NCBI RefSeq assembly: GCF_900129045.1
Contig: NZ_FQTX01000001.1
Coordinates: forward strand, 496,001 to 560,000
DNA from: Bifidobacterium merycicum DSM 6492
GTDB taxonomy: Bacteria > Actinomycetota > Actinomycetes > Actinomycetales > Bifidobacteriaceae
Length of the DNA: 64,000 nucleotides
Direction of reading: 5' to 3'
Under the pieces are notes generated by a model. That model saw only the letters and a list, made by a program, of their open reading frames with translations, was not told where the DNA came from and did no database searches. The position numbers and the translations under genes were made by a program. Below are positions 1 to 8,222 of this stretch, in pieces; within the stretch, counting starts at the first letter, position 1; the number at the start of each line of letters is the position of its first letter.

Positions 1-1011
1 TGCGCGTCCAAGGGCCGTGTGGGCCGTGAAGCCACCGAAGTGGCCAAATGGCGCAGGTACATGCCGGGCGAGGATACGGCGAATAAGGACGCATACCAGC
101 TTGCGCATCCTGTCACCGCCATCAGCGACGACGGTTCGGCCACCACGCCCGAGATCCTCGATCAGGTGCTGGCCAACGCCAAGGAGTCGGGCCTGTACCT
201 CATCGAACACTGCGAACACCATGACACGGGCGCGGTCAACGAAGGGCCCGTGTCGCGTGAACTTGGCGTGCCCGGCATTCCCGAGGACACCGAGCTCAAC
301 ATCGTCGCGCGTGATATCGAGAAGGTGCGTGAAACCGGCGTCCACGTGCATTTCCAGCATGTGAGCACCGCGATCTCTTTCGAGGCGATCCGCGCCGCCA
401 AGGCCAAAGGGTTGCCGGTCACCTGCGAGACCGCGCCGCATTACATCGCACTGAATGACGAGGCGCTGCTCAAGTACGGCACGCTCGCCAAGATGAATCC
501 GCCGCTGCGCAGCGAAGCCGACCGCAAGGCCACCATCGAGGCCATTGCGGACGGCACCGTCGACATGCTGGCCACCGATCACGCGCCGCACACCCTCGAC
601 GAGAAGCGGCTCGGCTTCCTCGAAGCGCCCAACGGCATCATCGGGCTCGAATGCGCGTACGGCGTGTGCCACAAGGTGCTGGTGGATGGCGGCTATATTT
701 CCGACAAGCGCCTGATCGAACTGATGGCCGGCGAGCCGATGAAGCTCATGGGACGCACGCCCACCGACATCACCGCACTGCTCGACGAGCAGCAGGGTGC
801 GGTCGGCGGGACCAAGCGCGTGCTGGACCTGCGTAAGTGCGACGACGCCGCGCGGATCGGCCTGGCCGTGCTTAACACGGCCGAACAGTGGACCGTCGAC
901 CCGGAACGTTTCCACTCCAAGGCCCGCAACACCCCGTTCGGCGGATGGCAGGTTTCCGGCCGCCCGCTCGCGACCATCATCGGCACGTCCCTGGCGTTCA
1001 GCCGACTGTAA
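1..1011 (+). CDS. pyrC: Dihydroorotase, 3' part (start lies outside the window)
   Basis: Catalyses cyclisation of N-carbamoyl-aspartate to dihydroorotate in de novo pyrimidine synthesis. The frame is open from the first base, so the N-terminal part with the metal-binding His-x-His of the amidohydrolase barrel is missing; 336 residues are visible. Seen: the HFQHVS segment (residues about 118-123), the CETAPHY segment (about 142-148), the MNPPLR stretch and the ATDHAPH motif (about 190-196), all typical of class I dihydroorotases. It is followed after 33 bases by pyrF, and the gene order pyrC-pyrF-pyrK-pyrD-pyrE indicates one operon. The GTG at 19 is an internal codon, not a credible start. Confidence 0.95.
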   Translation, partial: CASKGRVGREATEVAKWRRYMPGEDTANKDAYQLAHPVTAISDDGSATTPEILDQVLANAKESGLYLIEHCEHHDTGAVNEGPVSRELGVPGIPEDTELNIVARDIEKVRETGVHVHFQHVSTAISFEAIRAAKAKGLPVTCETAPHYIALNDEALLKYGTLAKMNPPLRSEADRKATIEAIADGTVDMLATDHAPHTLDEKRLGFLEAPNGIIGLECAYGVCHKVLVDGGYISDKRLIELMAGEPMKLMGRTPTDITALLDEQQGAVGGTKRVLDLRKCDDAARIGLAVLNTAEQWTVDPERFHSKARNTPFGGWQVSGRPLATIIGTSLAFSRL

Positions 1012-1044
1012 CCACCACCGAAAGCACCAGCGAAAGGAAAGAAT

Positions 1045-1992
1045 ATGGATCGCCTCATCGAAGCGATTAACACGACGCAGAACCCCAGCGTCGTCGGCCT
1101 CGACCCGACGGAAGCGCTCGTGCCGGCCCAAGTGGTGGCATCCTTCGCCGACGAGGTCCGGGAATCCGTCGAAAGCGAGGAGGAACTGCAGGCCGCCCAG
1201 CTTGCCGTCGCCTACTACGAGTTCAACCGCACCATCATCGACGCCGTCGCGGGCATCGTCCCCGCGGTCAAACCTCAGATCGCCATGTATGAGGCGCTCG
1301 GCCCCGCGGGCGTGGACGTGTACGCCATGACCTGCGAGTACGCGCGCGAACGCGGCCTGTACGTGCTGGCCGATGTCAAGCGTGGCGACATCGGTTCGAC
1401 CGCCGCCGCCTACGCCCGCATGCTCACCGGCGTGGGGGAGCATGACCCGTGGAGCATCGACGCGGTCACCGTCAACCCGTATCTCGGTACCGATGGCATC
1501 ACGCCGTTCGTCGACGCCGCCACCGAAGCCGACAAGGATCTGTTCGTGCTGGTGCGCACCTCCAACCCGTCCTCCAGCGAGCTGCAGATGCTCGACTTGG
1601 CCGACGGCAAGAAGGTTTACGAGCATGTCGCCGATCTGGTCGAAGGCTGGGGAGCCGAAACAATCGGCAAGTACGGTTATTCGCGTGTTGGCGCGGTCGT
1701 CGGCGCCACCCACTCCGAGGAAGGCAAGGCGTTGCGCAAGCGCATGCCGCACACGTTCTTCCTCGTGCCGGGGTACGGTGCGCAGGGCGGCACCGCGGCC
1801 GACGTTCGCGGCATGTTCGATGCCGACGGTTCCGGCGCGATCGTCAACTCGTCGCGTGGCATCATCGGCGCATGGCGCAAGAGCGGCCAGTACAGCGAAG
1901 GCATGAGCGCCGATGAGGCGCTCGAACTGGTCGGTGAGAGCGCCCGTGCGGCGACCATCGACATGCGCGATAATCTGAGAGCAGTGCTGTAA
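1045..1992 (+). CDS. pyrF: Orotidine 5'-phosphate decarboxylase (type 2)
   Basis: Decarboxylates OMP to UMP, the last step of UMP synthesis. The 315-residue length and the LADVKRGDIGSTA motif (about residues 112-124, holding the catalytic Asp-Lys-x-x-Asp) mark the longer type 2 family found in actinobacteria. SNPSSSE and the PGYGAQGG phosphate-binding loop also fit. The ATG at 1045 is preceded by AAAGGAAAG, a good ribosome binding site. It lies 33 bases after pyrC and just upstream of pyrK. Confidence 0.97.
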   Translation: MDRLIEAINTTQNPSVVGLDPTEALVPAQVVASFADEVRESVESEEELQAAQLAVAYYEFNRTIIDAVAGIVPAVKPQIAMYEALGPAGVDVYAMTCEYARERGLYVLADVKRGDIGSTAAAYARMLTGVGEHDPWSIDAVTVNPYLGTDGITPFVDAATEADKDLFVLVRTSNPSSSELQMLDLADGKKVYEHVADLVEGWGAETIGKYGYSRVGAVVGATHSEEGKALRKRMPHTFFLVPGYGAQGGTAADVRGMFDADGSGAIVNSSRGIIGAWRKSGQYSEGMSADEALELVGESARAATIDMRDNLRAVL

Positions 1993-2010
1993 GAGCAAGA
2001 GGAGATGAAC

Positions 2011-2835
2011 ATGACTTTCACCCGCACCTATGACGTGGTGGACGAGGCGGTCGCCGCAGGCTATTTCCCGCCGCGTCACCCTGTTGTCATCACCGCGATT
2101 GATGAGCTCGCCCCCGGAGTCGTCCGCATGGCGTTCCGCGATCCGTACATCGCCGAACATGCGCGTCCGGCCCAGTTCGTGAACCTGTTCACCGATGACG
2201 AGATGATGCTCATGCCGCGTCCGTTCGGCGTGAGCGAAGTGAACGGCGATGAGGTGAGCATCATCTTCGCCGTGGTCGGCAAGGGTACGGCGAACCTCGC
2301 CGCCAAGCAGGTCGGCGACAGCGTCGACGTGCTCGGCCCGTTGGGCATGCACCCCTTCAAGGTCAAGGATAAGGCGCATTACGTGCTGGTCGCCGGTGGC
2401 CTGGGCGTGCCGCCGCTGATCTGCGCCGCGCAGAAGCTGTATGATGCCGGCGAATCGAAGGTCACCGCCGTGTTCGGCTACCGTGACGTGAAGTTCGCGG
2501 ACGACATCGTCGCGCCGTACGCGGACAACGTGCTGAGCATCGACAACGAGCATGGCAACGTCGTGACGCTGCTTGACCAGCTCGAATCCGAGAACGGCCT
2601 GATCGTGGACGGACTGGATACCGTGCTGCTCGTGTGCGGACCGCTGCCGATGATGAAGGCGGTGGCCGCCTGGGCCGCCAAGCGCGACCTGGCATGCCAG
2701 TTGAGCATGGAACAGCGCATGGGTTGCGGTTACGGCACCTGCGTGCTGTGCACCATCGACACCGTGGACGGCAGGCTCAAGGTCTGCTCCGACGGTCCGG
2801 TCTTCTCTCGCGAACAGTTGGGATGGGGTGAATGA
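2011..2835 (+). CDS. pyrK: Dihydroorotate dehydrogenase B, electron transfer subunit
   Basis: FAD- and [2Fe-2S]-containing subunit that passes electrons from PyrD to NAD+. Seen: flavin-binding LMPRPFGVS (about residues 67-75), an NAD-binding VLVAGGLGVPPL segment (about 128-139) and the C-terminal cysteine cluster GCGYGTCVLC followed by KVCSDGP, with the Cys-x4-Cys-x2-Cys...Cys spacing of the iron-sulfur site. Two in-frame ATGs exist, at 2005 and 2011. The AAGAGGAG sequence at 1997-2004 abuts the first ATG directly but sits 6 bases before the second, so 2011 (274 residues) is preferred. It is directly followed by pyrD. Confidence 0.95.
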   Translation: MTFTRTYDVVDEAVAAGYFPPRHPVVITAIDELAPGVVRMAFRDPYIAEHARPAQFVNLFTDDEMMLMPRPFGVSEVNGDEVSIIFAVVGKGTANLAAKQVGDSVDVLGPLGMHPFKVKDKAHYVLVAGGLGVPPLICAAQKLYDAGESKVTAVFGYRDVKFADDIVAPYADNVLSIDNEHGNVVTLLDQLESENGLIVDGLDTVLLVCGPLPMMKAVAAWAAKRDLACQLSMEQRMGCGYGTCVLCTIDTVDGRLKVCSDGPVFSREQLGWGE

Positions 2836-2836
2836 T

Positions 2837-3796
2837 ATGACGGCGAACACGAACAGCAACGAGCACGTCAACCTGTACGAACCGCACGAGTGGAAGCATT
2901 CCACCAAGGTGGCCGGTGTGACTTGGAAGAACCCGGTGGGCACCGCCTCCGGCACGTTCCAGTACGCCGCCGTGCGCTGGTTCTACGATGTGAGCCAGCT
3001 TGGCGCCGTGTGCACCAAGGGCGTCTCCCCGGTGCCGTGGGAAGGTAATCCCAGCCCGCGTACCACCGAAGGCCCCGCCAGCAACCTCAATGCCGTCGGC
3101 CTGCAGAACCCGGGCGTCGACCATTATCTGGTCGACGATCTGCCCAAGCTCAAGAAGATCGGCGCGACCGTCATCGCCAACGTGGCCGGCCATTGCGACG
3201 AGGATTACTGCGAGGTTGTGGCCAAGCTCGCCGACTGCGACGCGGACATGCTGGAGATCAACGTCAGCTGCCCGAACGTGACGCACGGCGGCATGAGCGT
3301 GGGCACCGATCCGGTCGCCCTTTCCAAGCTCATGGACAAGCTGCGCCCGATGACCGACAAGCCGATGATCGTCAAGCTCACGCCGAACGTCACCGATATC
3401 ACCGCTCCGGCCCGCTCGGCCGTCGAGCATGGCGCCGACGCGCTGAGCATGATCAACACGTTGCTGGGCATGAGGCTGAACATCAAGACCGGCGAGCCGA
3501 TCATCGCCAATCGTACCGGCGGCGTGTCCGGCCCGGCTGTGCTGCCTGTGGGCATCGCTGCCGTTTATCGCGTGCGCACCGTGCTGCCTGAGGTGCCGAT
3601 TATCGGCATCGGCGGCATCGACACCGGCGAGAAGGCGTTGGAATACCTGTACGCCGGTGCCAATGCGGTCGAGGTCGGCGCTGCGGCCCTGTTCGACCCG
3701 GTCGCTCCGCTGCGTGTGGCGCGCGAGCTTGACGATCTGCTTGACGATCGTCCGGAGCTTGCGGCCAAGCTCGCCGCCGGGCAGACCTGGCGCTAA
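2837..3796 (+). CDS. pyrD: Dihydroorotate dehydrogenase B, catalytic subunit
   Basis: FMN enzyme oxidising dihydroorotate to orotate, class 1B, working as a heterotetramer with PyrK. Seen: [10 protein letters not shown] near the N-terminus, the EINVSCPN motif with the catalytic cysteine of the 1B class, [11 protein letters not shown], and the C-terminal FMN phosphate site GIGGIDTGE followed by AGANAVEVG. The ATG at 2837 begins one base after the pyrK stop and is preceded by GGGGTG at a normal distance; a GTG at 2828 overlapping pyrK is possible but less likely. The tight junction suggests translational coupling of the two subunits. Confidence 0.95.
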   Translation: MTANTNSNEHVNLYEPHEWKHSTKVAGVTWKNPVGTASGTFQYAAVRWFYDVSQLGAVCTKGVSPVPWEGNPSPRTTEGPASNLNAVGLQNPGVDHYLVDDLPKLKKIGATVIANVAGHCDEDYCEVVAKLADCDADMLEINVSCPNVTHGGMSVGTDPVALSKLMDKLRPMTDKPMIVKLTPNVTDITAPARSAVEHGADALSMINTLLGMRLNIKTGEPIIANRTGGVSGPAVLPVGIAAVYRVRTVLPEVPIIGIGGIDTGEKALEYLYAGANAVEVGAAALFDPVAPLRVARELDDLLDDRPELAAKLAAGQTWR

Positions 3797-3902
3797 GAGT
3801 CCGATGGGCATCTGGCGGGAGACGGGTACATATGGCATGCCGACTCCCGCCGGATGCCGAGGCATATTTGAGTTTTCGATACAGAAACGGGAAAGGAAAG
3901 CA

Positions 3903-4598
3903 ATGGCTGAATCCCTCGATATTCGTTTTACACAGTTCCTGTTGGAATCCAAGGCGTTGAAGTTCGGCGAGTTCACGCTGAAGTCCGGCCGCAAGTCCCC
4001 GTATTTCATCAACGCCGGCGCGTTCAACGACGGCAGGAAGATCGCGACGCTCGGCGCGTTCTACGCGGAGAAGATCGCCAGCGAGATCGAAGCGGGCAAC
4101 CTGCCGAAGGACATCGACACCGTGTTCGGTCCGGCCTACAAGGGCATTCCGTTGGGCGTCTCCACCGCTATCAGCCTCACGTCGGGCCATGGCATGGAGA
4201 TCGGCTACACCTTCGACCGCAAAGAGAAGAAGGATCACGGCGACGGCGGCATGATGGTCGGCACCCAGCTGACCGACGGCATGAAGGTGCTGCTCGTCGA
4301 CGATGTGATGACCGCCGGCACCGCGGTGCGTGAGGTCATCCCGAAGCTCAAGGCCGAGGCCGATGTCGAGGTCGTGGGTCTGGTGTTGAGCGTGGACCGT
4401 ATGGAGAAGACCAAGGATTCCGACACTTCCGCGGTCAAGGCCGTCGAAGCCGAGTTCGGTTTCCCGGTGTTCGCCATCGCGAACGTGAAGGAGATCTTCG
4501 AAGCCGGCCAGCATATCGAAACCGCCGATGGCACCGCGTATGTGACGCCGGAGATCGCCGCTGCCGCCGACGAGTATCTCGCCCGCTACGGCGCCTGA
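3903..4598 (+). CDS. pyrE: Orotate phosphoribosyltransferase
   Basis: Transfers ribose 5-phosphate from PRPP to orotate, giving OMP. The 231-residue protein has the PRPP-binding motif [13 protein letters not shown] (about residues 123-135) and the KSGRKSPYF segment near the N-terminus. The ATG at 3903 has GGAAAGGAAAG before it. It lies 106 bases after pyrD, a larger gap than elsewhere in the operon but without an obvious terminator. A strong hairpin follows at 4662-4685, closing the operon. Confidence 0.97.
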   Translation: MAESLDIRFTQFLLESKALKFGEFTLKSGRKSPYFINAGAFNDGRKIATLGAFYAEKIASEIEAGNLPKDIDTVFGPAYKGIPLGVSTAISLTSGHGMEIGYTFDRKEKKDHGDGGMMVGTQLTDGMKVLLVDDVMTAGTAVREVIPKLKAEADVEVVGLVLSVDRMEKTKDSDTSAVKAVEAEFGFPVFAIANVKEIFEAGQHIETADGTAYVTPEIAAAADEYLARYGA

Positions 4599-4658
4599 TT
4601 CCCTTCCCGCGTTTTCGCGGGGCGGGGGAGCGGGCGTAACGTTATGCCCCAAACGATG

Positions 4659-4690
4659 AAGGGGGATTCCCATTCGGGAATCCCCTTGTA
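4659..4690. terminator. Rho-independent terminator between pyrE and a convergent LysR gene
   Basis: A perfect 10-base inverted repeat, GGGGATTCCC at 4662-4671 and GGGAATCCCC at 4676-4685, with a 4-base loop. It lies between two convergent genes and may serve both. Confidence 0.8.
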
Positions 4691-4732
4691 CTATCCGCTG
4701 CCATCCGCACGGATGTGCGGGAACGATGACGT

Positions 4733-5656
4733 TCAGTCGATCAGGTTGTAGCCGTGATCGGTGACCACCGACTTGAGTTTCTCCAGATAGCTTTCCGCCG
4801 CGGTCGACAGTTTCGCACGCTCGTTGGTGATCCAGCCGACCAGCATGGTCTCGTCGGAATCCAACGGCACGGTGACGATCTTCTCGTTGTTGAGGTCGCC
4901 GTTGTCGATGCCGGTGCACACCGTGTAGCCGTTCAGGCCGATGATGAAGTTCAGGATCGTGGCGCGGTCGGTCACGTTGATCTGCTTGGGGGAGTAGTCG
5001 GGCCATACGGCCTCCTCCGCGAAGTAGAAGCTGCCGTCCTCGCCCTGCTCGTATTGGATGAATGGGAACGGTTTGAGATCCTTCATCGTGATGAGTTTCT
5101 TCATGGCGAGCGGATTGTCGCGGGAGATGAACACGTGCAGCGGGGCGCGGAACAGCGGATGGAATTCCAGGTGCTTCTCGCGCAGCAGCTTGCCGATGAC
5201 GTCCTTGTTGAAGTCGGACAGGTAGATGATGCCCAGATCGGAGCGCATGTTGGCGACGGAGTCGATGATGTCGCGCGTGCGGGTCTCGCGGATCGTGAAC
5301 TCGTATTCGTCGGAACGGATCGAATTGATCATCTCCACGAACGCTTCCACGGCGAACATGTAATGCTGCGTCGAGACGGTGCACAGCTGCTTGCGCGGCT
5401 TGGCGTTCTTGTACCGTTCCTCGAGCAGGGACGCCTGATCGAGGACCTGGCGCGCGTAGGTGAGGAATTCCGCGCCGTCCACGGTCAGCGCGATGCCTTG
5501 GGAGGAGCGGGTGAAGATCTCGATGCCGAGCTCCTTCTCCAGTTCCTTGACGGATGAGCTCAGCGCGGGCTGTGATACGTACAGTTCGTGGGAGGCCTCG
5601 TTCATCGAACCGCATTCGACGATTTTGACGATGTATTTCAACTGCAGGAGAGTCAT
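4733..5656 (-). CDS. LysR family transcriptional regulator
   Basis: A 307-residue protein with the N-terminal winged HTH of the LysR family: LKYIVKIVECGSMNEASHEL and SQPALSSSVKELE (residues about 6-42), followed by a LysR substrate-binding domain (about 90-300). The effector is not evident. It is convergent with pyrE and transcribed away from the small HTH gene at 5995, so it may control itself or that gene; an effect on pyrimidine genes cannot be inferred. No Shine-Dalgarno sequence is obvious before the ATG at 5656. Confidence 0.93.
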   Translation of the reverse strand: MTLLQLKYIVKIVECGSMNEASHELYVSQPALSSSVKELEKELGIEIFTRSSQGIALTVDGAEFLTYARQVLDQASLLEERYKNAKPRKQLCTVSTQHYMFAVEAFVEMINSIRSDEYEFTIRETRTRDIIDSVANMRSDLGIIYLSDFNKDVIGKLLREKHLEFHPLFRAPLHVFISRDNPLAMKKLITMKDLKPFPFIQYEQGEDGSFYFAEEAVWPDYSPKQINVTDRATILNFIIGLNGYTVCTGIDNGDLNNEKIVTVPLDSDETMLVGWITNERAKLSTAAESYLEKLKSVVTDHGYNLID

Positions 5657-5994
5657 AAGCTCAGGTTAGAACCAAGTCATGACGCTGTCCGTCGCCTTAT
5701 AACCGTGTGTCTACATAGTGGAATCGACAGATGTTGACGGCTCTGCAGCTGGGCGAAACGGGTTGATCGGTGCGGATGACTTGAACGTGCCGAGGCTCCT
5801 CTCATTGGAACAACGCTTCGTTGCGCAGAACCGGCGCATCAGCCACCTGAGAACGCATGATCGGCGCACCCCTCGGTTGTTGGATTGATCGGTTTCCTTA
5901 CTCAATATAGACGTTACGGGGCTTTTCGCCATGTATCCAGATACGGGTATAAGGCTGTGCGTTGGCATTATGGTGGGAGAAAAGGAGACGTGCC
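5657..5994. other. Divergent intergenic region, 338 bases
   Basis: Lies between the LysR gene and the small HTH gene, so it must contain both promoters. An AT-rich TATAGA at 5906-5911 is a possible -10 for the rightward gene, but no well-spaced -35 accompanies it. A 97-codon open frame on the minus strand here has no ribosome binding site and no recognisable domain and is not called. Confidence 0.4.
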
Positions 5995-6303
5995 GTGGAA
6001 ACAACTATCGAGTTGAGTCGCTGGACGGGGATGGAACCAGAGATCCGTGAGTTTCTCAGCAAGCCCCAACCCAGGCAGATGAGCTTCTATTTCAACACGA
6101 CGGACAAGTTGGCTCGTGTCATCAAGGATGAGATGGGCTACCAGGGGCTTAACGAATCGGAACTTGCCAATAAGGCCGGCGTCGAGGGCGGCGTGATCGA
6201 ATCCCTGATCACCGAGGGGAAAGCGGATGTCGCCAATACATTCAAGGTGCTTAACACGTTGGGCATCAAGGTGTTGGCGCTGCCGGCGGGGTACGTCAGG
6301 TGA
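5995..6303 (+). CDS. Small helix-turn-helix (XRE-like) protein
   Basis: A 102-residue protein. The C-terminal two thirds, from about residue 30, resemble a Cro/CI helix-turn-helix: an acidic helix containing LARVIKDEMG, then LNESELANKAGV (turn) and VIESLITEGKADV (recognition helix region). Such small proteins are often antitoxin-like or accessory regulators, but no toxin gene is next to it. GTG at 5995 is chosen because AAAGGAGA at 5981-5988 lies six bases upstream; the longer TTG start at 5962 has no such site. Function unknown. Confidence 0.7.
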   Translation: METTIELSRWTGMEPEIREFLSKPQPRQMSFYFNTTDKLARVIKDEMGYQGLNESELANKAGVEGGVIESLITEGKADVANTFKVLNTLGIKVLALPAGYVR

Positions 6304-6345
6304 AGGAGCTCCACGCATGGCTTGCGTGTTAAAGGGCGGCTGTAG

Positions 6346-6606
6346 ATGACGAATCTTGATGATCTTACGATTCTTGAACGGACGGAACGGTACGTCGGCT
6401 ACGCGCTTGATTGCGCACGCACCCCAACCGGCATGACCGGCGCCGCCGGAGCCGGGCGGGCCCTCCGCATTGCGGGTCGGCTGTACGTGCCCGCCGAACT
6501 GCTCACCATCCCCGATGCAGGTCACGGTTTCTCGGGAACTGACTTCACCACCTCCTGCAACGCCGCCGCCACTTTCGTGCTCAACGCCACGGCGCTCGCC
6601 GCATAA
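6346..6606 (+). pseudogene. Possible remnant of an alpha/beta-hydrolase C-terminus
   Basis: An 86-codon frame whose second half reads VPAELLTIPDAGHGFSG followed by an AATFVL helix. This resembles the C-terminal catalytic-histidine region of esterase/lipase-type alpha/beta hydrolases, where a loop of the type AGHGF carries the histidine. The first half does not match such enzymes, there is no proper ribosome binding site, and it lies tail-to-tail with another gene fragment. I read it as debris; it could also be a chance frame. Confidence 0.35.
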
Positions 6607-6608
6607 CG

Positions 6609-6791
6609 TCGTTTCGAGAGCTCGGCGATGGGCGGTTCGGCCACATCCTGCACCACCTGCAGTCTGCGATTCGACAGCGGGCACATGGTCAGTGCCACCT
6701 GCTCGTCGGCAAGACGTTTCACCAGCGCAGCATCGTCGATTGCACGCACGCCATGGTCGATATGCTCGGCATGCACCGCGCCGCACGGAAT
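6609..6791 (-). pseudogene. Adenosine deaminase fragment
   Basis: The minus-strand frame here reads, in order, GAVHAEHIDHGVRAIDD, ALVKRLADEQVALTMCPLSN and LQVVQDVAEPPIAEL. These match the adenosine/adenine deaminase family segment after the catalytic Glu helix (ERIDHG...CPLSN). The N-terminal barrel with its zinc-binding His-x-His and the C-terminal SDDP zinc site are absent on both sides: upstream sequence becomes unrelated and downstream runs to a stop at 6522. About 60 of roughly 340 residues remain, so it cannot be active. Confidence 0.75.
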
Positions 6792-6926
6792 CGGCCCGAC
6801 GTTGATGCCATAATCCTCACATGGGGATTCCCGTCGTATGACGTGATACCATGTCGGATAGTTAGATAGCTGTCTAACTAATAAAATATTCGATTCGCAT
6901 GGCAGACAAGCAGACAAGGAGGAATT

Positions 6927-7334
6927 TTGGCAGGGGAGGGATTCAAGGCGCTCGCCGACCCCACGCGCCGCCGCATACTGGAACTGTTACGCGATGGCGA
7001 CATGACGGCGGGGGAGCTGGCCGAACACTTCAACATGAGCAAGCCGTCGATCAGCCACCATCTGGCCACGCTCAAAGCGGCCGGACTGGTATTGGACGAA
7101 CGGCACGGGCAGAACATCATCTACAGTCTCAACACCACCGTCATGCAGGATCTCATCGGATGGTTCATGGGATTCCTGGGCGGCGATGATACCGGCACCG
7201 GCACGAACACGAACACTGGTGCCGACATCGACAGCGGCACCAAAGACAACAACAACACGAACGGCAACAAGCACGGCACCGCTCCAGTGGAACAGCGGGA
7301 CGACAAGGAGAATGGTCATGAACAGCGCCAATAA
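6927..7334 (+). CDS. ArsR/SdpR-type autorepressor
   Basis: A 135-residue regulator. Residues 5-75 form the ArsR winged HTH: FKALADPTRRRILELLRDG, then MTAGELAEHFNMSKPSISHH and LKAAGLV, close to the SdpR autorepressor subgroup that partners SdpI membrane proteins. No metal-binding ELCVCD-type cysteines are visible. The last ~50 residues are an unusual low-complexity tail rich in Thr, Asn, Gly and Asp. TTG at 6927 is the likely start, preceded by AAGGAGGA at 6917-6923. The end overlaps the SdpI-like gene by 17 bases. Confidence 0.88.
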   Translation: MAGEGFKALADPTRRRILELLRDGDMTAGELAEHFNMSKPSISHHLATLKAAGLVLDERHGQNIIYSLNTTVMQDLIGWFMGFLGGDDTGTGTNTNTGADIDSGTKDNNNTNGNKHGTAPVEQRDDKENGHEQRQ

Positions 7335-8088
7335 CACGAATGGGAACGCTTCCGGTCGGGGCACGGCACCGATCAGCCGCCGAATCTGGATAATACTGGC
7401 AGTGCTCTGCGTGGCCAACATCATCGCCCACCTCGCCCTGTTCGGCAGGCTCCCCGAACAGGTGCCGACGCATTGGGGCGCCGACGGGTCGGTCAACGGA
7501 TACGGGCCACGCGCCATGACACTGATCCTCGACATACTGCCACTCGTCCTTCTGGGCCTCTTCCGCATCATCCCGGGCATGGACCCCAAAGGCGAAAGCT
7601 ACGGGAAAGCAGGCGGCCTCTACCGTGGATTCGTCATTGCGTTCACGCTCATCATGTGCGGCATGACCTGGCTCACCGAGATCACGGTATTCGGCCTGAT
7701 CCCCACCAAAGGCGGCCCGGTCGGCCTCATCGTCTCCGTGGCGCTGGGCGCACTGTTCATCGGGCTGGGCAACTATCTGCCCCGCATGAGGCAGAACTAC
7801 ACCTTCGGCATCCGCACCCCCTGGGCGCTCGCGGACGAGAACAACTGGAACCGTACGCAACGTTTCGGCGGAGCCGTATTCATGGTGATGGGCGCGCTGA
7901 TTGCCATAGCTGGCATCATCGGCTTCCTCCTTCCCATAAACGATGGGGTGATGGTCGGCCTCATCGTCGCCATCGCCTTGCTGGGAACGCTCGCCATGTG
8001 CGGATACAGCTACCTGCTGTTCGCCCGCAGCCGGGGCGGCAAACAAGGCGGCAACGCCCGCGCCGCGGATGGCGGCAACGCCCGCTGA
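7318..8088 (+). CDS. SdpI family membrane protein
   Basis: A 256-residue membrane protein with about six hydrophobic segments. It shows the SdpI/DUF1648 arrangement: an N-terminal region with LPEQVPTHWGADGSVNGYG, where DUF1648 proteins have a conserved P-x-H-W-x-x-x-G motif, and a C-terminal part with NYTFGIRTPWALADENNWN, characteristic of SdpI. In Bacillus SdpI gives immunity to the SDP toxin and sequesters SdpR. ATG 7318 is chosen over 7312 because AAGGAG at 7305-7310 then has normal spacing. No SdpC-like toxin is visible nearby, so the role may be general envelope sensing. Confidence 0.88.
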   Translation: MNSANNTNGNASGRGTAPISRRIWIILAVLCVANIIAHLALFGRLPEQVPTHWGADGSVNGYGPRAMTLILDILPLVLLGLFRIIPGMDPKGESYGKAGGLYRGFVIAFTLIMCGMTWLTEITVFGLIPTKGGPVGLIVSVALGALFIGLGNYLPRMRQNYTFGIRTPWALADENNWNRTQRFGGAVFMVMGALIAIAGIIGFLLPINDGVMVGLIVAIALLGTLAMCGYSYLLFARSRGGKQGGNARAADGGNAR

Positions 8089-8222
8089 AACCGATTCAAA
8101 AGGCGCTGTTCCGGCCCGCACCATGCTCGATCATGGCGCGGGCCGCCCGCGATTCATGACCTCTTATTGGCTCGCGCCGTTGGTAGTCTGAGGTGGTTTG
8201 ACCATTGAATCAGGGAGACGAT

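Noticed and set aside
5711..6004. 97-codon minus-strand frame in the LysR upstream region
   Set aside because: No ribosome binding site, no recognisable domain, and it covers the promoter region of the gene at 5995.
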